Assembly: GCA_036873755.1 (NCBI GenBank)
Contig: JAVTVY010051528.1
Coordinates: 1-64,000 of the forward strand
Length of the DNA stretch: 64,000 nt
Reading direction: 5' to 3'
DNA from: Hanleya hanleyi
Taxonomy: Eukaryota; Mollusca; Polyplacophora; Lepidopleurida; Hanleyidae
In this document: in pieces, positions 36,925 through 49,689 of the stretch
Position numbering within the stretch: the stretch's first letter is position 1
How the letters are laid out: each line of letters starts with the position of its first letter
Notes under the pieces: model-generated
Database searches by the model: none
What the model saw: the letters and a program-made list of their open reading frames with translations, nothing else
What the model was told of the DNA's origin: nothing
Position numbers and translations under genes: made by a program

Positions 36925-38480
36925 TCAGTTTTTGCATGGCATGCAATCAGTTAGTGCTATAGATAATCATATACTGTACTGCTCTTCACAGAAAGTGATT
37001 AGTACTGATCAGTTACTGTACGATATATAATCAGTCACTGCACTATTTCTCACATACACTCACTGTACGATATATAATCAGTCATTGCACTATTCTTCAC
37101 AGAAAGTGATTAGTACTGATCAGTTATTGTACGATATATAATCAATCATCGCACTATCCTCCACATAAACTGATTAGTACTGATCAGCTACTGTACGATG
37201 TATAATCAGTCATTGCACTGTTCCTCACATAAACTGATTAGTACCGATCTGTTGCTGTACGATAATCAGTCACTGCACTATACCTCACATAAACTTACTG
37301 TACGATGTATAATCAGTCATTGCACTGTTCCTCACATAAACTGATTAGTACTGATCAATTACTGCACGATATATAATCAATCACTGATCTGTTCCTCACA
37401 TAAAACTGATTAGTACTGATCAATTACTGTGCGATATATATTCAGTCAATGCACTATTCCGCGCGTAAACTTACCGTACGATGTATAATCAGTCATTGCA
37501 CTATTCCTCACATAAACTGATTTGTACTGGTCAGTTACTGTACGATATATAATCAATCACTGCTCTTTTCCTCACATAAACTGATTAGTACTGGTCAGTT
37601 AGTGTACGACATATAATCAATCACTGCACTGTTCCTCACACAAACTGATTAGTACTGATCAGCTACTGTACGATGTATAATCAGTCATTGCACTATCCTC
37701 AACATAAACTGATTAGTACTGATCAGTTACTGTACGATATATGATCAGTCACTGCACTATTCCTCGCAGAAACTGATTAGTACTGATCTGTGGCTGTACG
37801 ATATATAATCAGTCACTGCACTATTCCTCACATAAATTTACTGTACGATGTATAATCAGTCATTGCAATGTTCCTCACATAAACGGATTAGTACTGATCA
37901 ATTACTGTACGATGTATAATCTGGCATTGCACTGTCTCTCACAAACTGATTAGTACTGATCAGTTACTGTACGATATATATAATCAGTCACTGCACTATT
38001 TCTCACAGAAACTGATTAGTACTGATCAGCTACTGTACGATGTATAATCATGTCATTGCACTGTTCCTCACATAAACTGATTAGTACTGATCAGTTACTG
38101 TACCATATATAATCAATCACTGCACTATTCCTCGAATAAACTTACTGTACGATGTATTATCAGTCATTGCACTGTTCCTCACATAAACGGATTAGTACTG
38201 ATCAGTTACTGTACGATATATAATCAGCCACTGCGCTGTTCCTTACAGAAACTGATTAGTACTAATCAATTACTGTACGATATATAATCAATCACTGCAC
38301 TATTACTCGCATAAACTTACTGTACGATGTATAATCAGTCATTGCACTGTTCCTCAACTAAACGGATTAGTACCGATCAGTTACTTTACGATATATAATC
38401 AGTCACTGCGCTGTTCCTTACAGAAACTGACTAGTACTGATCAGTTACTGTACGATATAAATCCGTCACTGCACTGTTCT
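36925..38480. repeat. 64-bp satellite array 2
   Basis: Duplicate of the array at 31847-33480 with the same order of long and short units. At least one unit is missing and several small changes occur (for example near 37262 and 38100). Confidence 0.92.
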
Positions 38481-38714
38481 TCACAGAAAGTGAACAGCAC
38501 CATACAGAATTTGATTGGTGCTCGTCGATTAATGTGCAGCACGTTACTGTATGGAAACTGGATGGTAACGCACGGTCATGTACATTGCCTGTTAGTAGTA
38601 TAGTAAGTGCAAATTCGGTCTTTTTTTCGGGGTACCCGAAAAAGAGCGCCGATCGGGAACCCTCCAAATAAGGTAGAATTTACTCTTATGATATGACATG
38701 AGTCTGCGTGAATC

Positions 38715-39120
38715 GGGCGTATGCATTCCTCCGCGGTGATGCGGTCTGGTGGTGATGCGGGCTGCCTCCGCGGACAGAAAGTAGCCCCAAATTCTCCGGC
38801 ATTCTCCGGCAATCTTCAGGGGCGAGAGGGGTCCCTATTGTGCCGATTGGGTCGTATGAGGTATCAATGTGAAGCATTCGTGAAGGGGCATCTGATGGGG
38901 TGAGTGTGGTGTTGAAATATCGTCATTCTGCGCATGAGTCACATCCGGTCACGTGACATCCGGCACGCAGCGCGGGTTATCGCCGGAAGTGCGCGGGTTA
39001 TCGCCTGATACGCCTATGACGTCACATCCGTGTCAAAAGGTCACTACCGGCTCACAATCTGGAGTTATCTCCTCCTGGAACACCAGGGGGAAACGAGGGG
39101 GCCATAAAGGCGGTCATGAA
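38715..39120. repeat. Polinton TIR-like fragment in unit 2
   Basis: Duplicate of 33700-34110 with a handful of substitutions. It lies downstream of the second PolB pseudogene on its transcription strand, as a Polinton TIR would. Confidence 0.8.
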
Positions 39121-39482
39121 GGTCAATACCATAAAATTATCTCTTACTAACTACGGTATACAAAATAGCCCAAACTCACAATGTTGCATGGAAGAAACAC
39201 ACATTTTATAACAGAATGCACAACATATATACAGCAGTGAATTCAGCCCAACAAGGCCGGTGCAATAGCCGCAGTACTCATAGAACATATATACAACAGT
39301 GAGTTCCTCTTATCATGCCTTATCAAAGGCGGTTGGTACCCATACAATTGAATTGAATTATTGAGCCTATATACAACAGTTAATTCGTTAGTCCGGTGTA
39401 ATATCATCAGTACTCATAGAACATATAACTGTCTTATCAAAGGCGTTTGGTACCCATAAAAATCGAATTATAGAACAGTTCG
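39121..39482. other. 3' flank of PolB copy 2
   Basis: Duplicate of the non-coding flank at 34111-34500. No gene. Confidence 0.5.
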
Positions 39483-42298
39483 TTAGTCCAGTGGAATATT
39501 CTCAGTGTTCGTATTTATCACTCTAAATGTCAAGTAGGTTGTAGTCACACCATCAGGCAGGACTTTGCGCTTGGGGTAGAAGTATGTGAAGGCGTCCCGT
39601 TCCTGGGTATACGAGCGCATCTGGTGGTCGATGATACGGAAACCTCGGTTAGTGCCACTCGCACTGGCCTGGCTCTGGAGGACATTCAGGTACAGGGCCT
39701 TGTTGATGTTGGAGTCGCGTCGACTCATCCCCTTACAACTGAATTTGTTGTCATCACCGTCACAAAAGTAAGTTTTCGAACACAGGGCGATGATGGCATC
39801 ACCGCTCCACTCTAGTTTAAACAGGCCGGGCGTCCGCTTGTCGTAGGTGTAGTGGTCGCGTCGGGGTAGCCACTGGTCCCGTTCCGCCTCATATTGTGCA
39901 CGTAATTCTGGTTTGACGAGTGACTCTCAGTCCGGGTTGGAAACGGCCATGTATGCTGAGTGGGTATCCATTTCTATCAATTGCCAGTCTGATTGGTGGA
40001 AATACACGCCCATGAAATCGTATATGAATTCCAGCATTCGCAGTTTGGCCAGCTGGTACACCATACATCCTATTTGGAGCGGCAGGTTATATCTGATGGT
40101 CTTTTTGGTTGACGTCACTTCGTAGGTGGTGTCGTCAATCATCTCCATGTGTCGGTATAGAGGCGAATTCACGCGTTTGCGGGCTTGTTTCGTGGTACAA
40201 ATGTTCACGGTCACGTGACGGTCCTGGTTCGTTACCGTTTTTCCATATCCGCTGTTCCCAAGTAATTTCATCGTTTCCCCGATGATGGCTTTACTGGGGT
40301 CGGCGTCTCCTTGGCGACGGGTGGTAGTCACGTCGTTCGCGAACTTCTCAAAACAAGCCTGGGGGGTGAATTCTATGACTTGGTATATTTTCGTAATATC
40401 CAGTCCGTGCCTCATATACCACTGAAGCAGAGGGGTACGGAGCAAGATTTTTTCGCCAAACATGCTGCCGATCAACATTCGCCGTGGTCGCGTTAGGTAG
40501 TCGTGTTCTTCAGCGTATGCGCGCATATGGGCTCCGATATCATCTCGACTCACCTCGGTGTTTTTGAAGATGGGCGGACATTCGCCAAACGTGTCTTTCA
40601 AGTGGTCAGGGACGTGCAGATCACATTCCACGAATCCATAGAGGTCTCCCGTCTCAACCGTGCGTAGGATGTCGGTCATGGTGATAACAGTCCGATAATT
40701 CAGTAGTCGGTCGTGAGCGTGTAAGAACGAGTATAACTCAGGTTGACGACGTTGCATGTGGTGGAATTCACATTCCCATAGCTGTTCATAGCCATAGCCC
40801 AGTCCACAAATGTAATCTCGATTCTGCTGTCCGTCTTCACGTAAGGCGGCCGGGGTCAGTCCACGGCGCTCGTTATAGCGCCCTCCCGCGAACGAACACT
40901 CAAGACCGTGCCAATAACAGCCGTGAAATTGAAACACGGTCGGTACTGTATTGATGATAGCAAATCCGTCCACGGGAAGGCGCCGATCTCCAATTCGCTT
41001 TTCCGTGTGGATGCCTTGGTGACGGATAGTGACGCCTCGTCGCTGACTTTCCCAATCCAGCCATTGTTCTGCTTTGATGTTTCGTAGATCGTTGAGCTCT
41101 GAATTCTCGACCCTCAGGGAGCCACCGCGTATAATGACCGGCCGGCATGGGTTTACTCAAACACGACAGGTAGAGGGCATTGGCGTCGAATCCTATTATT
41201 TTCTCACACAATTTTTCTCCTCGGATATGGGTCAGCTGTTTCTCATGGTACCGATGGAATATAATACTGGGGCCGCCTACGATATTTCCCTTCAAACAGT
41301 CAAACATGTCGGCGTCTTTCTGATCGACGAGAGCGAACAACGTGGGTAAATCCTGGAGCAGATACCGCAGGATCAGACCGGGGATGCTAACACAGTCTCG
41401 ACACCCATATCTCGGTAGAAGGCGGACATTTTGTCGGTAGCTTCCAGAAAAGGGATGACATCCAAATTGTTGTAATAGACGAGAAAATCCCGGAGAGTTT
41501 GCATTCTTTCACGGACCCACACCTGTTGCAGTTCGGTATACAGGGTGGTAGATAATGCTTCTCCTTTGAGATCGTTGTAAAAGACCTCCTGGGGTGGAAG
41601 TCGTGGTTCGTCCAGACGCTCGAGACTCGTCATGTACATGTAGTTGTAGGGAAAGCAACTTTTCCTCTCCGCGCAGTCGTACGCTTTCACCCTTGTTCGT
41701 AGCTGTAATTCGGCGCCAGGTAATTACGTACATCTAAGAATCGGAGTGAAGTTGTGGATAGAGCGACGTGGTTGTTTGTCTTCTTAATAATGAATTTCAC
41801 ATTCCCAGCTTTAGCGAGGTACGGGTACAAGAATTCTTTGATTAAGTTCAAATCATATCGGCCCGAGTTAAATCCAAGGACGGGTAATTGGTTCATGTAT
41901 TCCAATAAACGCAGTTTCAGTTTCTGCGCATAGGGTTTCGGTGGTTTGCGTTCCTCACTTTCGTCTTCGTCATCGGTATCGTCCTCCCCATCCAATGTTG
42001 GAATACGCGCATCAAGTGCCGCTAATACATCACAGTAGATAGTCGACGCGAGATGTGCCGCACTGACTTGACTGAGGGTTTCAAGGTAGTTCATCATTCG
42101 TGTAATCAGTTCATGGGGATCCCCGTTAGATACGAAACACACCGGAGCCGTGTCGTAACCGGGTACGTTGGTGTGAATACTCACACTCAAAGGAATGTGA
42201 TGCTGGGTCCATTGAGTTTTAGCCGATACCTTTTCCATGGGTTCTAATAGGGCTTCAAAATCATAGCACGCTCTGTACGGGAAATAACGGTGGTCCAT
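39483..42298 (-). pseudogene. Polinton protein-primed DNA polymerase B core, broken copy 2
   Basis: Same domain order and same start as copy 1, but it retains motif A (GFDANALYLS near 41185) and the segment FQFHGCYWHGLECSF (near 40925) that copy 1 lost. It shares the defective motif C (MDTHSAYMA) and the in-frame TGA that follows (near 39927), so these changes predate the duplication. Its own damage is a ten-base deletion near 41397, and its tail frame differs by small indels near 39533. Both copies also share a frame break near 41130 and one near 41687. N-terminal PolB sequence is absent here too. Confidence 0.9.
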
Positions 42299-42309
42299 GG
42301 GGACGTCAG

Positions 42310-42377
42310 TTTTTGCATGGCATGCAATCAGTTAGTGCTATAGATAATCATATACTGTACTGCTCTTCACAGAAAGT
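42310..42377. repeat. Truncated third copy of the tandem PolB unit
   Basis: The first 68 bases of the unit, up to the first CTTCACAGAAAGT, are followed by unrelated host-like sequence. This marks the right edge of the tandem array. Confidence 0.85.
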
Positions 42378-42443
42378 AGGCATGTTGGTGATTTTTTTTT
42401 TAAATGGTGAACAGGGCTAAATAGGAGAGTAGAGGGTACTTAC

Positions 42444-42549
42444 CATGTCCTAAAAGCAGAATATGGAGGGATAACAGCAGGTCTGGCATACTTGTCCAAC
42501 CATAGCAAGTTTGTAACCGGCAAAATTGCATACTGTCCTGGGAAATCCA
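42444..42549 (-). CDS. Candidate host exon C (unidentified gene)
   Basis: 106 bases are bounded by an acceptor (TTTCACCAG before 42549) and a strong donor (GTAAGTACC after 42444) on the minus strand. One frame is open, reading FPGQYAILPVTNLLWLDKYA and onwards. The entry phase fits the exon at 45565-45636. No family is recognised. Its distance from the tandem PolB array is only about 70 bases. Confidence 0.45.
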
Positions 42550-44581
42550 CTGGTGAAAGACAACAGACCCCTAGGGAATAAGGGAAAAATAATCATTATT
42601 ATGACCAATATTGATCCAATATTTGTCCTGCAGGGTAAACATATACCTCAAGATTCCAATGCAGTATAAAAAAAATCCAAAATACCCACTACTTTCAATG
42701 TGATGGCCTGAACAAGTTGAGGTTGAGAACAAAAGAATTCAAGAAATGGGACATGATGGCTCCTTTCTGTTTTGAGCCTGTGACATGCAAGGGAGATCAG
42801 TCTTGAAAACAAGGGAAAGTAACTTTTGGCATTTATGTTAATGTAAATGGGGCTATAGAAAGGTGGGTAGAAATGTCTGCAAAAGAAGAAAAAAATAATG
42901 AAGCAGGGTATTTTTGAAGGGGACATAACCCAAATTTTACTAACACAGTTTGCTCCCATGGCATTGTGCCATTGGATTGGTATCTCCTTTGAACTCCTCT
43001 TGGCCATACTGGCCTAAATCTGACACATTTAATCAAGGAATATGAATAAGGAAAAGTCAACAGTTCAATAATGCATATACATGTACTTCATACGAGAAGG
43101 CTCTGTAGTTTTTCAAGGAAACATGTGATATTGTGAAGGTACACATAGCAAAACCATGGACATGAAGGAATAACACCGAATGAGTGTATTCCTGTTCAAT
43201 GTATTCGTGGATTGCAATATAATTTAAATTCATCACCTGAGGTTTCCAAGACACTTTAATTTGTATATCCTTGTGCTGTTAGTTATGCACGCATGTACAA
43301 AATGAAATGCATTGTTATGTGGATTGAAGTAACATGTACATGGAAACCTGGGTACTATACCAAGGATCAGTCAAAGATTTGTTTATCATCCATATTGATT
43401 AACAGAGATGGTAAATGGAGTGATGTACATTACATATGAAAAAGTAATTTCCCTTGCAGTGCTGCAGCTGAATAACTTGTCAAAATGCGTTCTCTGCATG
43501 TCCTGTAGAAGGAAAATGTTGCCCTTTATGGACTGTGAATGGTTACCATCTATAGTTATCTCCCTTGATGTGGGATAACAAGAGTTGTCACCCTTGATGT
43601 GCTTGGAATTCTTATTGATTATGTTGGTCTCATTTCATGACTTGGATATGAAGCAGCTACTTTCTAGATTGACATGTTGAATTTTACAATGTGCATTACT
43701 ATAAACTTAAAGTTTGAGTTGAGGAAAAGTAATTTAAAACTGAAAGCGATGGAATTAATTGGGATAATTGAGGTAATTACTTACATATAACACTGCTTCA
43801 TGAAACATGGGATTATGATGGCTCCTGGGAAAATGCTTGCATACAAAATCACCGCCACCTGCATTACAAATATGTTAATTGAAATTTTAATAAAATAAAT
43901 AGGATACAAATAAAACGACATTGTATGAATACCAAAAATGATGTGCAAGGCAGGATTTTGTGTTCCATTTGGTGAGTACAACGTGGAGTTTATCAGAATA
44001 TGTGCAACTCGTAGGCAAACTGTTGCACAAACACTACTGCTCTCATTTGTGTGACACTTTTTTTTCACACAGTGTAACCTGTTAGAAACAAGCCATGGAA
44101 AAAATGGACTCCCTTCTACACAGATCAGCGTTGCACACTTTTCCACCTCCTACCATCGCATACCCTGCGAAAAATTACACACTGTCAAAATTAACACTTA
44201 TGCTTGGTCAATTTTTCACAGGTTTTTACCGTAGCCGTTGAAAATTGGGAATGCAGTTCAGAGTGTTATTTTAGAAGAATATTTAACATTGATCGATATT
44301 GAAATCATGGAGGGATACTGATTTCATATTACACTAATGACTAATACTTTCCTGTGACTACCTTACTTAGTTACACAAATGCACAATATGAAATACAAAT
44401 GGTTTGTAAATGGGACACATGTACAAATAATTGTGATTGCAGCATGAAATAGTAATTGTCTTTTCAGGGGAAGATAACCCAACTTTTGACTTACAGAGTT
44501 TGCTCCCATGATATTGTGTCAAATGATTTGAAGATTTGGCCCATTTGATAACTTATCTCCCCTGTTTGAAAATTATATTAC
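42550..44581. other. AT-rich, probable intron sequence
   Basis: No confident gene. A splice acceptor-like TTTTTCGCAG near 44165 leads into a short open stretch, and other weak exon-like pieces occur, but I could not connect them in a consistent frame. Confidence 0.3.
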
Positions 44582-44660
44582 CTGTGATTTCTTTCACTTG
44601 GAAGTTCTTCCCACCATGGACACACTTTTTCCCAACATAGAGATGTATTTAACAAAACGA
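44582..44660 (-). CDS. Possible host exon (weak)
   Basis: 79 bases lie between TTCTTTCTTTCAG and a GTAATA donor. Two frames are readable and neither is recognised, so the exon call rests only on splice signals. Confidence 0.25.
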
Positions 44661-45074
44661 CTGAAAGAAAGAACAAGTTTTACCATTAAAAATTGTCATG
44701 CTATGAATAAATACATAATATATTAAACACAATGGTACAGCCCACTCAATTCAAAATCTCACCTGACTCAAAAGTTGGTGCAATATATGTACTCGTACAT
44801 GTATTCGAGGCAAACGCAGTTCACTACCGCATTCACCTCGGCATTTCCTGATTGCTGAGGTGAACTGAGTGGGCGGGCGATATTAAATTTAATGTTGTTA
44901 TTGGATAATATGCAAGATCACGTGTGGCAGTGGTGTTTTCACATATCCAGATAGCTTAAATCTATACATACCAAAGCATCAGTGGCAATTATGGGACATC
45001 ACCGTATTCACCATATAGTGTGGAAAATATCTGGAAAGAGAAAGAAGGCCATAAAGGAATGGCAAATTGGTATG

Positions 45075-45250
45075 TCAGTGAGTGAGTAGGATTTAACGTC
45101 GTTTTCAACAATTTTTCAGTTATATCACGACGGTGCCTACATGTGCCTAGACACGAGAGCGCCCTCGATTCCTTTTACCCTCCACACTGATAAGCCCAGC
45201 TGTGAGCGGAGATATTAGAATAAATGTGCCGTTAAAACCACATAACCATT
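45075..45250. repeat. Interspersed SINE-like repeat
   Basis: GTGAGTGAGTAGGATTTAAC, then CAATTTTTCAGTTATATCAC and later GTGCCGTTAAAACCACA, resemble a repeat I associate with molluscan genomes. The recall is approximate and no second copy is in the window. Confidence 0.35.
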
Positions 45251-45564
45251 GAAATGTGTCCGCATCACAAGATACATGTAACGCCTAATCTTTGCTAGAA
45301 CCACAAGAAAATAAATAAAATGTGCGACAACAATAAAATGAACAAGTGTGCCATCACCACAACATCAGAAATTGTAGTAGTTCTTCAACTTTGTTTTCCT
45401 ACGCTGTTGTGCAGGTTGAGTTCTGTCCATGGCACTGTTGCACTGAAGTCGATCGATTTAGTTTTCAATTTTTTTTTTTATATTTGAACAGTTCGGAATG
45501 TATCCTGTTTTCAGATGAGGTTTAATGATTTTCAAAATACTAGTTAGTACTTTCTGTGTCTTAC

Positions 45565-45636
45565 CTCGAGCCTCCATGCACTGCAATATGCTATTCAGCA
45601 AACCGTAACTGACCACCATAGATGGATTCCAGAAAT
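45565..45636 (-). CDS. Candidate host exon B (unidentified gene)
   Basis: 72 bases are framed by TTTCTTTCACACAG and a GTAAGACA donor on the minus strand. The open frame reads FWNPSMVVSYGLLNSILQCM. Both ends are phase 1, compatible with exon A upstream and exon C downstream. Confidence 0.5.
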
Positions 45637-46624
45637 CTGTGTGAAAGAAATGTTCAAGTGATATCAAAGTTTATCATGTCTATTGACATATGCAGGAATT
45701 GTGCCACCACCACCCCATCCCAAAACAATAGCACACACGTGAAATTAATGATCACCCATAATAACCTATAATTCTTGTATGTCCACGGCAAGTTACTAAA
45801 GTTCTTTAATATGCCTAGATAGATTCTTTAGATAGATTCTTTTATTGCCATGAATAATTAAGTATTATACATAGCGCCACATGTGGAAGATAGAAAGAAG
45901 AACAATTCCACATAAAGACACAGGGTACTTTAAAATAAGTGTTACATATATATTAAAAAAGGCCATATATATATACAAAAAAAAACAGAAAAAAAGTAAG
46001 CACATATTGACACATGTCAGCACTGCCATAATTTATGGCAGCATATTACACATTCATACAGAAGTCCTTACACACAAGCACGCACACACACACATAGAAA
46101 TACTCTTGAAAACACTAAAATGGTAACAGGAGCACTAATTAAGCCGTCTACCCTGCCCTTAATGGGCGCTACGATCATAAAATGAGATCATCATAAACAT
46201 GCATAGACTGCATGGCCTGCAAAACTGCTTTGAATAATGTCAAAATGTTGATCTCAAGAAGAACACTTCAGTTCAACCATCAATGATAACACCAGATTAA
46301 GGGAAGATATGCATCAACTTTATTGTACAAGCATATTTGTAAACTTACCTGAAAATAATTTAATGATTTTATGCCTGGAAATTTACTATAGCATTGAAAT
46401 TTCAGAAACTCAAAAATATTTCCACATTGTCATCATTCATGGTTATTGTTCTTATCTGAGCGCGAGTTGATATCACCCGTTTCAACCTCAATCATAGTCG
46501 GACAATGCTACTTCATGAATATGCATGAAGTCCAAATGACAGCTCCAGAGTTTTTCTACCTAAAACTAATGAAAACGGCGAGAATTTTAGCCTAAAGAAC
46601 ATCAATAATTTGAAAGGTACCCAC

Positions 46625-46850
46625 CGGGTGCACAGAGGTCGTCAATCAAACGAACCAAATCTATTTTGAGTCCAAACTGGGCCAGAAGTTGATCCTTGGT
46701 CACTCGCGTCGTCTGCCATCTTCTTTTGTCATTCAGTAGGCAAAGTAAAGCTGTCCACAATCCTTGGAATAGTAGGATTTGCAACTGTTGACCAAGGCAT
46801 CTAACAATTGAAATGTTGTGTTCAATAAATTCAAAGTTACTCAATTCTCT
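46625..46850 (-). CDS. Candidate host exon A (unidentified gene)
   Basis: 226 bases are open in one frame and encode about 75 residues, including SIVRCLGQQLQILLFQGLWT and an acidic/hydrophobic second half. The acceptor is GACATCAG and the donor is GTGGGT, ending in phase 1 to match exon B. No family is recognised. The surrounding 46.9-47.1 kb has CpG and an ACTTCCGG site that could be a promoter. Confidence 0.45.
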
Positions 46851-47109
46851 CTGATGTCAAGGTTTATTTCCCCGGAGACTCACCACTGTTCACAACGAAT
46901 TTCCAAGATGAACTGTGAGTTCGTGCGCGATTTCTGCTATTGAACACTGGCCTTGAAATGCATTGTTTAGAATTTTCCGCGACAAATTCCCCCCCTTCAC
47001 AGCTTGGGTATAATTTCATTCATACGAATCGACGGCTAATGTAAGTGTCCAAGTGGTCTACTTCCGGTACCGATATGCGGGAAAAACAACATGGGAGGCG
47101 GATAGTGCT

Positions 47110-48765
47110 CCGAGTTTAGGTAATTTATATGTCTTTATTTCCGCTCTGGGCGTCGCATATGTGTGGTGAGTTGAACATTTAATATATATTCTTTCAATTC
47201 TTCAACAGACATTCAGTAAGTTTGCATTTTCGGTTGATTTACGGCCTTTTCTAATCTCGGTCGCCTTGACATGGCCATCGCCAAAAATGGTTGACCCCAT
47301 GACGTCATCGACATGCCTACTGTGAAATTTGGGACAGATTGAAGCAATAATGGCTTTTCTAGCAGAGCTCAAATCATCAAATCTTACCTATTTCTCTTGG
47401 TAGGATAAAATAGAGGTAATGTATCTCCATTCAATGTCATATGTCATAGTATCAAAAAAGCAATTTTAGATGATATTAGTGGACAGTTCTCTTGAAATAA
47501 TAATTCTCATTTAGTGTGACAGAAAACCTATGAAACCAGAAAACCACCATTTACATTAGGCCTACAATTAGTATATCTCCATATTCAAGTCACCCAGACA
47601 GAAATACAATTTGGCTACAGCTCAGTGCAGTCATTTGTATACAAATTATCACCTCACAATAGGGACAATGGAAATCCATGGGGACAGTGGATGAGAAGTG
47701 TGGCTGATACTCTTATAGGAATAGTGAATTTCAAAGACAATGCTTGTTTATTCTACCTAGAACATCTGCACTGGCTCCGCTAAGAAGAAATTACATGTAG
47801 ATCAGTTTAAGACCAAAGGTGAAACCTTATTGCACTGGATCTTGAACATATATTTTCAAGTGAAAAAAGGCAGACAGGTGATCACAGATTTTGAATAGAA
47901 ATATTTCAAGATAGGGTAACCATTTTTGTTTACCAGAATCTACCATAATAAAAAGAGCTGTTAAGGAAAGGTCAAGGCTGTCGCTGTAAAAATTATCAAC
48001 AGGGAAATCAATTTTATTCCGAGAAATCTCCTTTATATCACCGGGACCTTTTAATGTGAATGATGAACAATGAATTTAGAACCAGTCTGTGAAATTTGAG
48101 ATAGATTGAAGCAATATTGGCTTTTCTACAAGCTAAAATAATGCTTATTTTGTAATTTATGTATATATTTTCGAGGGAAAAGATAGGTGAACTCAGATTT
48201 GCATAGAAGTATTCAACCATGTTTGTTTACTTGATTCTAACATAATAGAACGATTATATTCTGAAATATGGGAAAAATTGATGTGAACTTAACACTAACA
48301 GAGTTTATAAGGAGAGACAAATATTGCAGGTGTAAAAATTAGCATTTTTTTGGTTAAGTGAAAACTGGGGAATCAATTTAAGCCATTTAAATGGGGTGGG
48401 GCATGCTGCCCCATACCTTCACATTTTGTGTTTCATGGGGTGTGATGGAATTCATTTAAATTTTATAACTATTGTTTCTATGTCTTTCAGGTTCTATGCA
48501 TCTTTCGAGTTGGAAATGAACAATGCAAGAACTATAATCCGAGGACTCGGGCCCTGGGTGTTCATGTAAACTTATTAACCCGTTCACCTGTTCGCCACAA
48601 CAAAACAGACTATAGATTCACAAACTTTCACTCATATCTATAATCGGGAGATCAAATTTGAAGGTAAACTCTACAAAATACGAAAATTATACAGGATGCT
48701 TAAGAGAAGTACCATGTGAAATAAAATCTGAAACTATATCAAGGCTGCATCTGAAATTTCCGTCA
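47110..48765. other. Host-like intergenic or intronic sequence
   Basis: AT-rich. No gene, transposon or organised repeat was recognised. Confidence 0.35.
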
Positions 48766-48769
48766 AACT

Positions 48770-49110
48770 TAAAAGGGTGATGGCCCATTACCTTTTTATG
48801 GTGATGATGCCTGTTATCACCCTTTAAAGGTGATGAAAAAGAGTGATGGCCAATGTCGTCACCCTTTTAAGGCGATGGCTCAGGTCGTCACCCTTTTAGG
48901 GTGATAGTCATTACCCTTAGTCATTAGGGTGATAACATAAACATTTGCACTCAATGCTGATCACCCTTTTAGGGTGATAACCGTCATCCTTTTAAGGTGA
49001 TAGCCATTACCCTTTTAAGGTAATGGTGGAAAAGTGTAATGGTTCTAACTCAACACCTTTTTTGGGGTGATGCTGTCATCAACATTTTAGGGTGATAAGT
49101 ATCACCTTTT
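48770..49110. repeat. Palindromic minisatellite of ATCACCCTTTTAAGGGTGAT type
   Basis: A dozen or so imperfect copies of CACCCTTTTAAGG or its complement GGGTGAT alternate, so that most neighbours can form hairpins. Spacing is irregular (about 20-45 bases). Confidence 0.8.
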
Positions 49111-49177
49111 TTCTGGCTGTGTAGTTTCTGCTACAACTTTGTCTGTATGTGGGCAGTTTTGTGTTCTACCTACATTG

Positions 49178-49689
49178 TAGCTCCGGTGGGGTCTTCTTCT
49201 ATACTACCTGAGAGCAAGGCTCCGGCGCCAAACCAGTCACCAGTTGGGAAACTGACGGACGGGCAATGCTTGCCGAACCCGTTGACCATGACCAATAAAA
49301 TAATTCGATTGTAAATCCACCTAACTTTCACCAAACACCTTGTGTATGAGTGCCCATTTTTAGCTTTGCAAGAAGTCTAAACCGCCAACATCGCCGTTGT
49401 GCGCGTAGTGTTTGTCGCGCGGTGTTGTGGCGTTTAACTGGCTTTCGGCGACGTGGAGAGTTTTACCCCCCATCCGAGTTTAGATGTCTTGCAAAGCTAA
49501 AAATGGACAGTCACTCATAAATAAGGTGTTTTATGAAAGGTATGTGGAATCGAATTATTTTATTGGCTATGGTCAACTGGTTCGGCAAATATTGCCCGTT
49601 TCGCACTTTCCCAACAACTAAATCTGGTGATTGGTTTGCGCCGAAGTCTTCTTCTCACGTATTATAGAAGAATGCCCCAATCGGAGCTA
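49178..49689. repeat. 512-bp inverted repeat (fold-back element)
   Basis: Arms of about 200 bases start TAGCTCCG and end CGGAGCTA. They share segments such as CCAATAAAATAATTCGATT and TTTTTAGCTTTGCAAGA in opposite orientation at roughly 80-85% similarity by eye. The centre (about 49380-49485) is GC-rich and unpaired. Confidence 0.85.

Larger units (their letters stand above)
31847..36928. repeat. Tandem PolB unit 1 (5082 bp)
   Basis: It is bounded by TTTTTGCATGGCATGCAATC at 31847, recurring at 36929 and 42310. The unit contains satellite, a fragment of Polinton-type TIR (33708-33930), non-coding DNA and a PolB core pseudogene on the minus strand, ending at the TCAG junction. Confidence 0.93.
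36929..42309. repeat. Tandem PolB unit 2 (5381 bp)
   Basis: Head-to-tail copy of 31847-36928, very similar along its length. It is longer because it retains about 365 bases of PolB absent from unit 1, and shorter in the satellite. A third copy begins at 42310 and stops after 68 bases. Confidence 0.93.

Noticed and set aside
14800..42298. A split polymerase, with the N-terminal part at 14.8-16.0 kb and the core at 34.5-42.3 kb acting together
   Set aside because: Both core copies have a substituted catalytic residue, an in-frame stop and frameshifts, and the pieces lie over 18 kb apart on separate elements.
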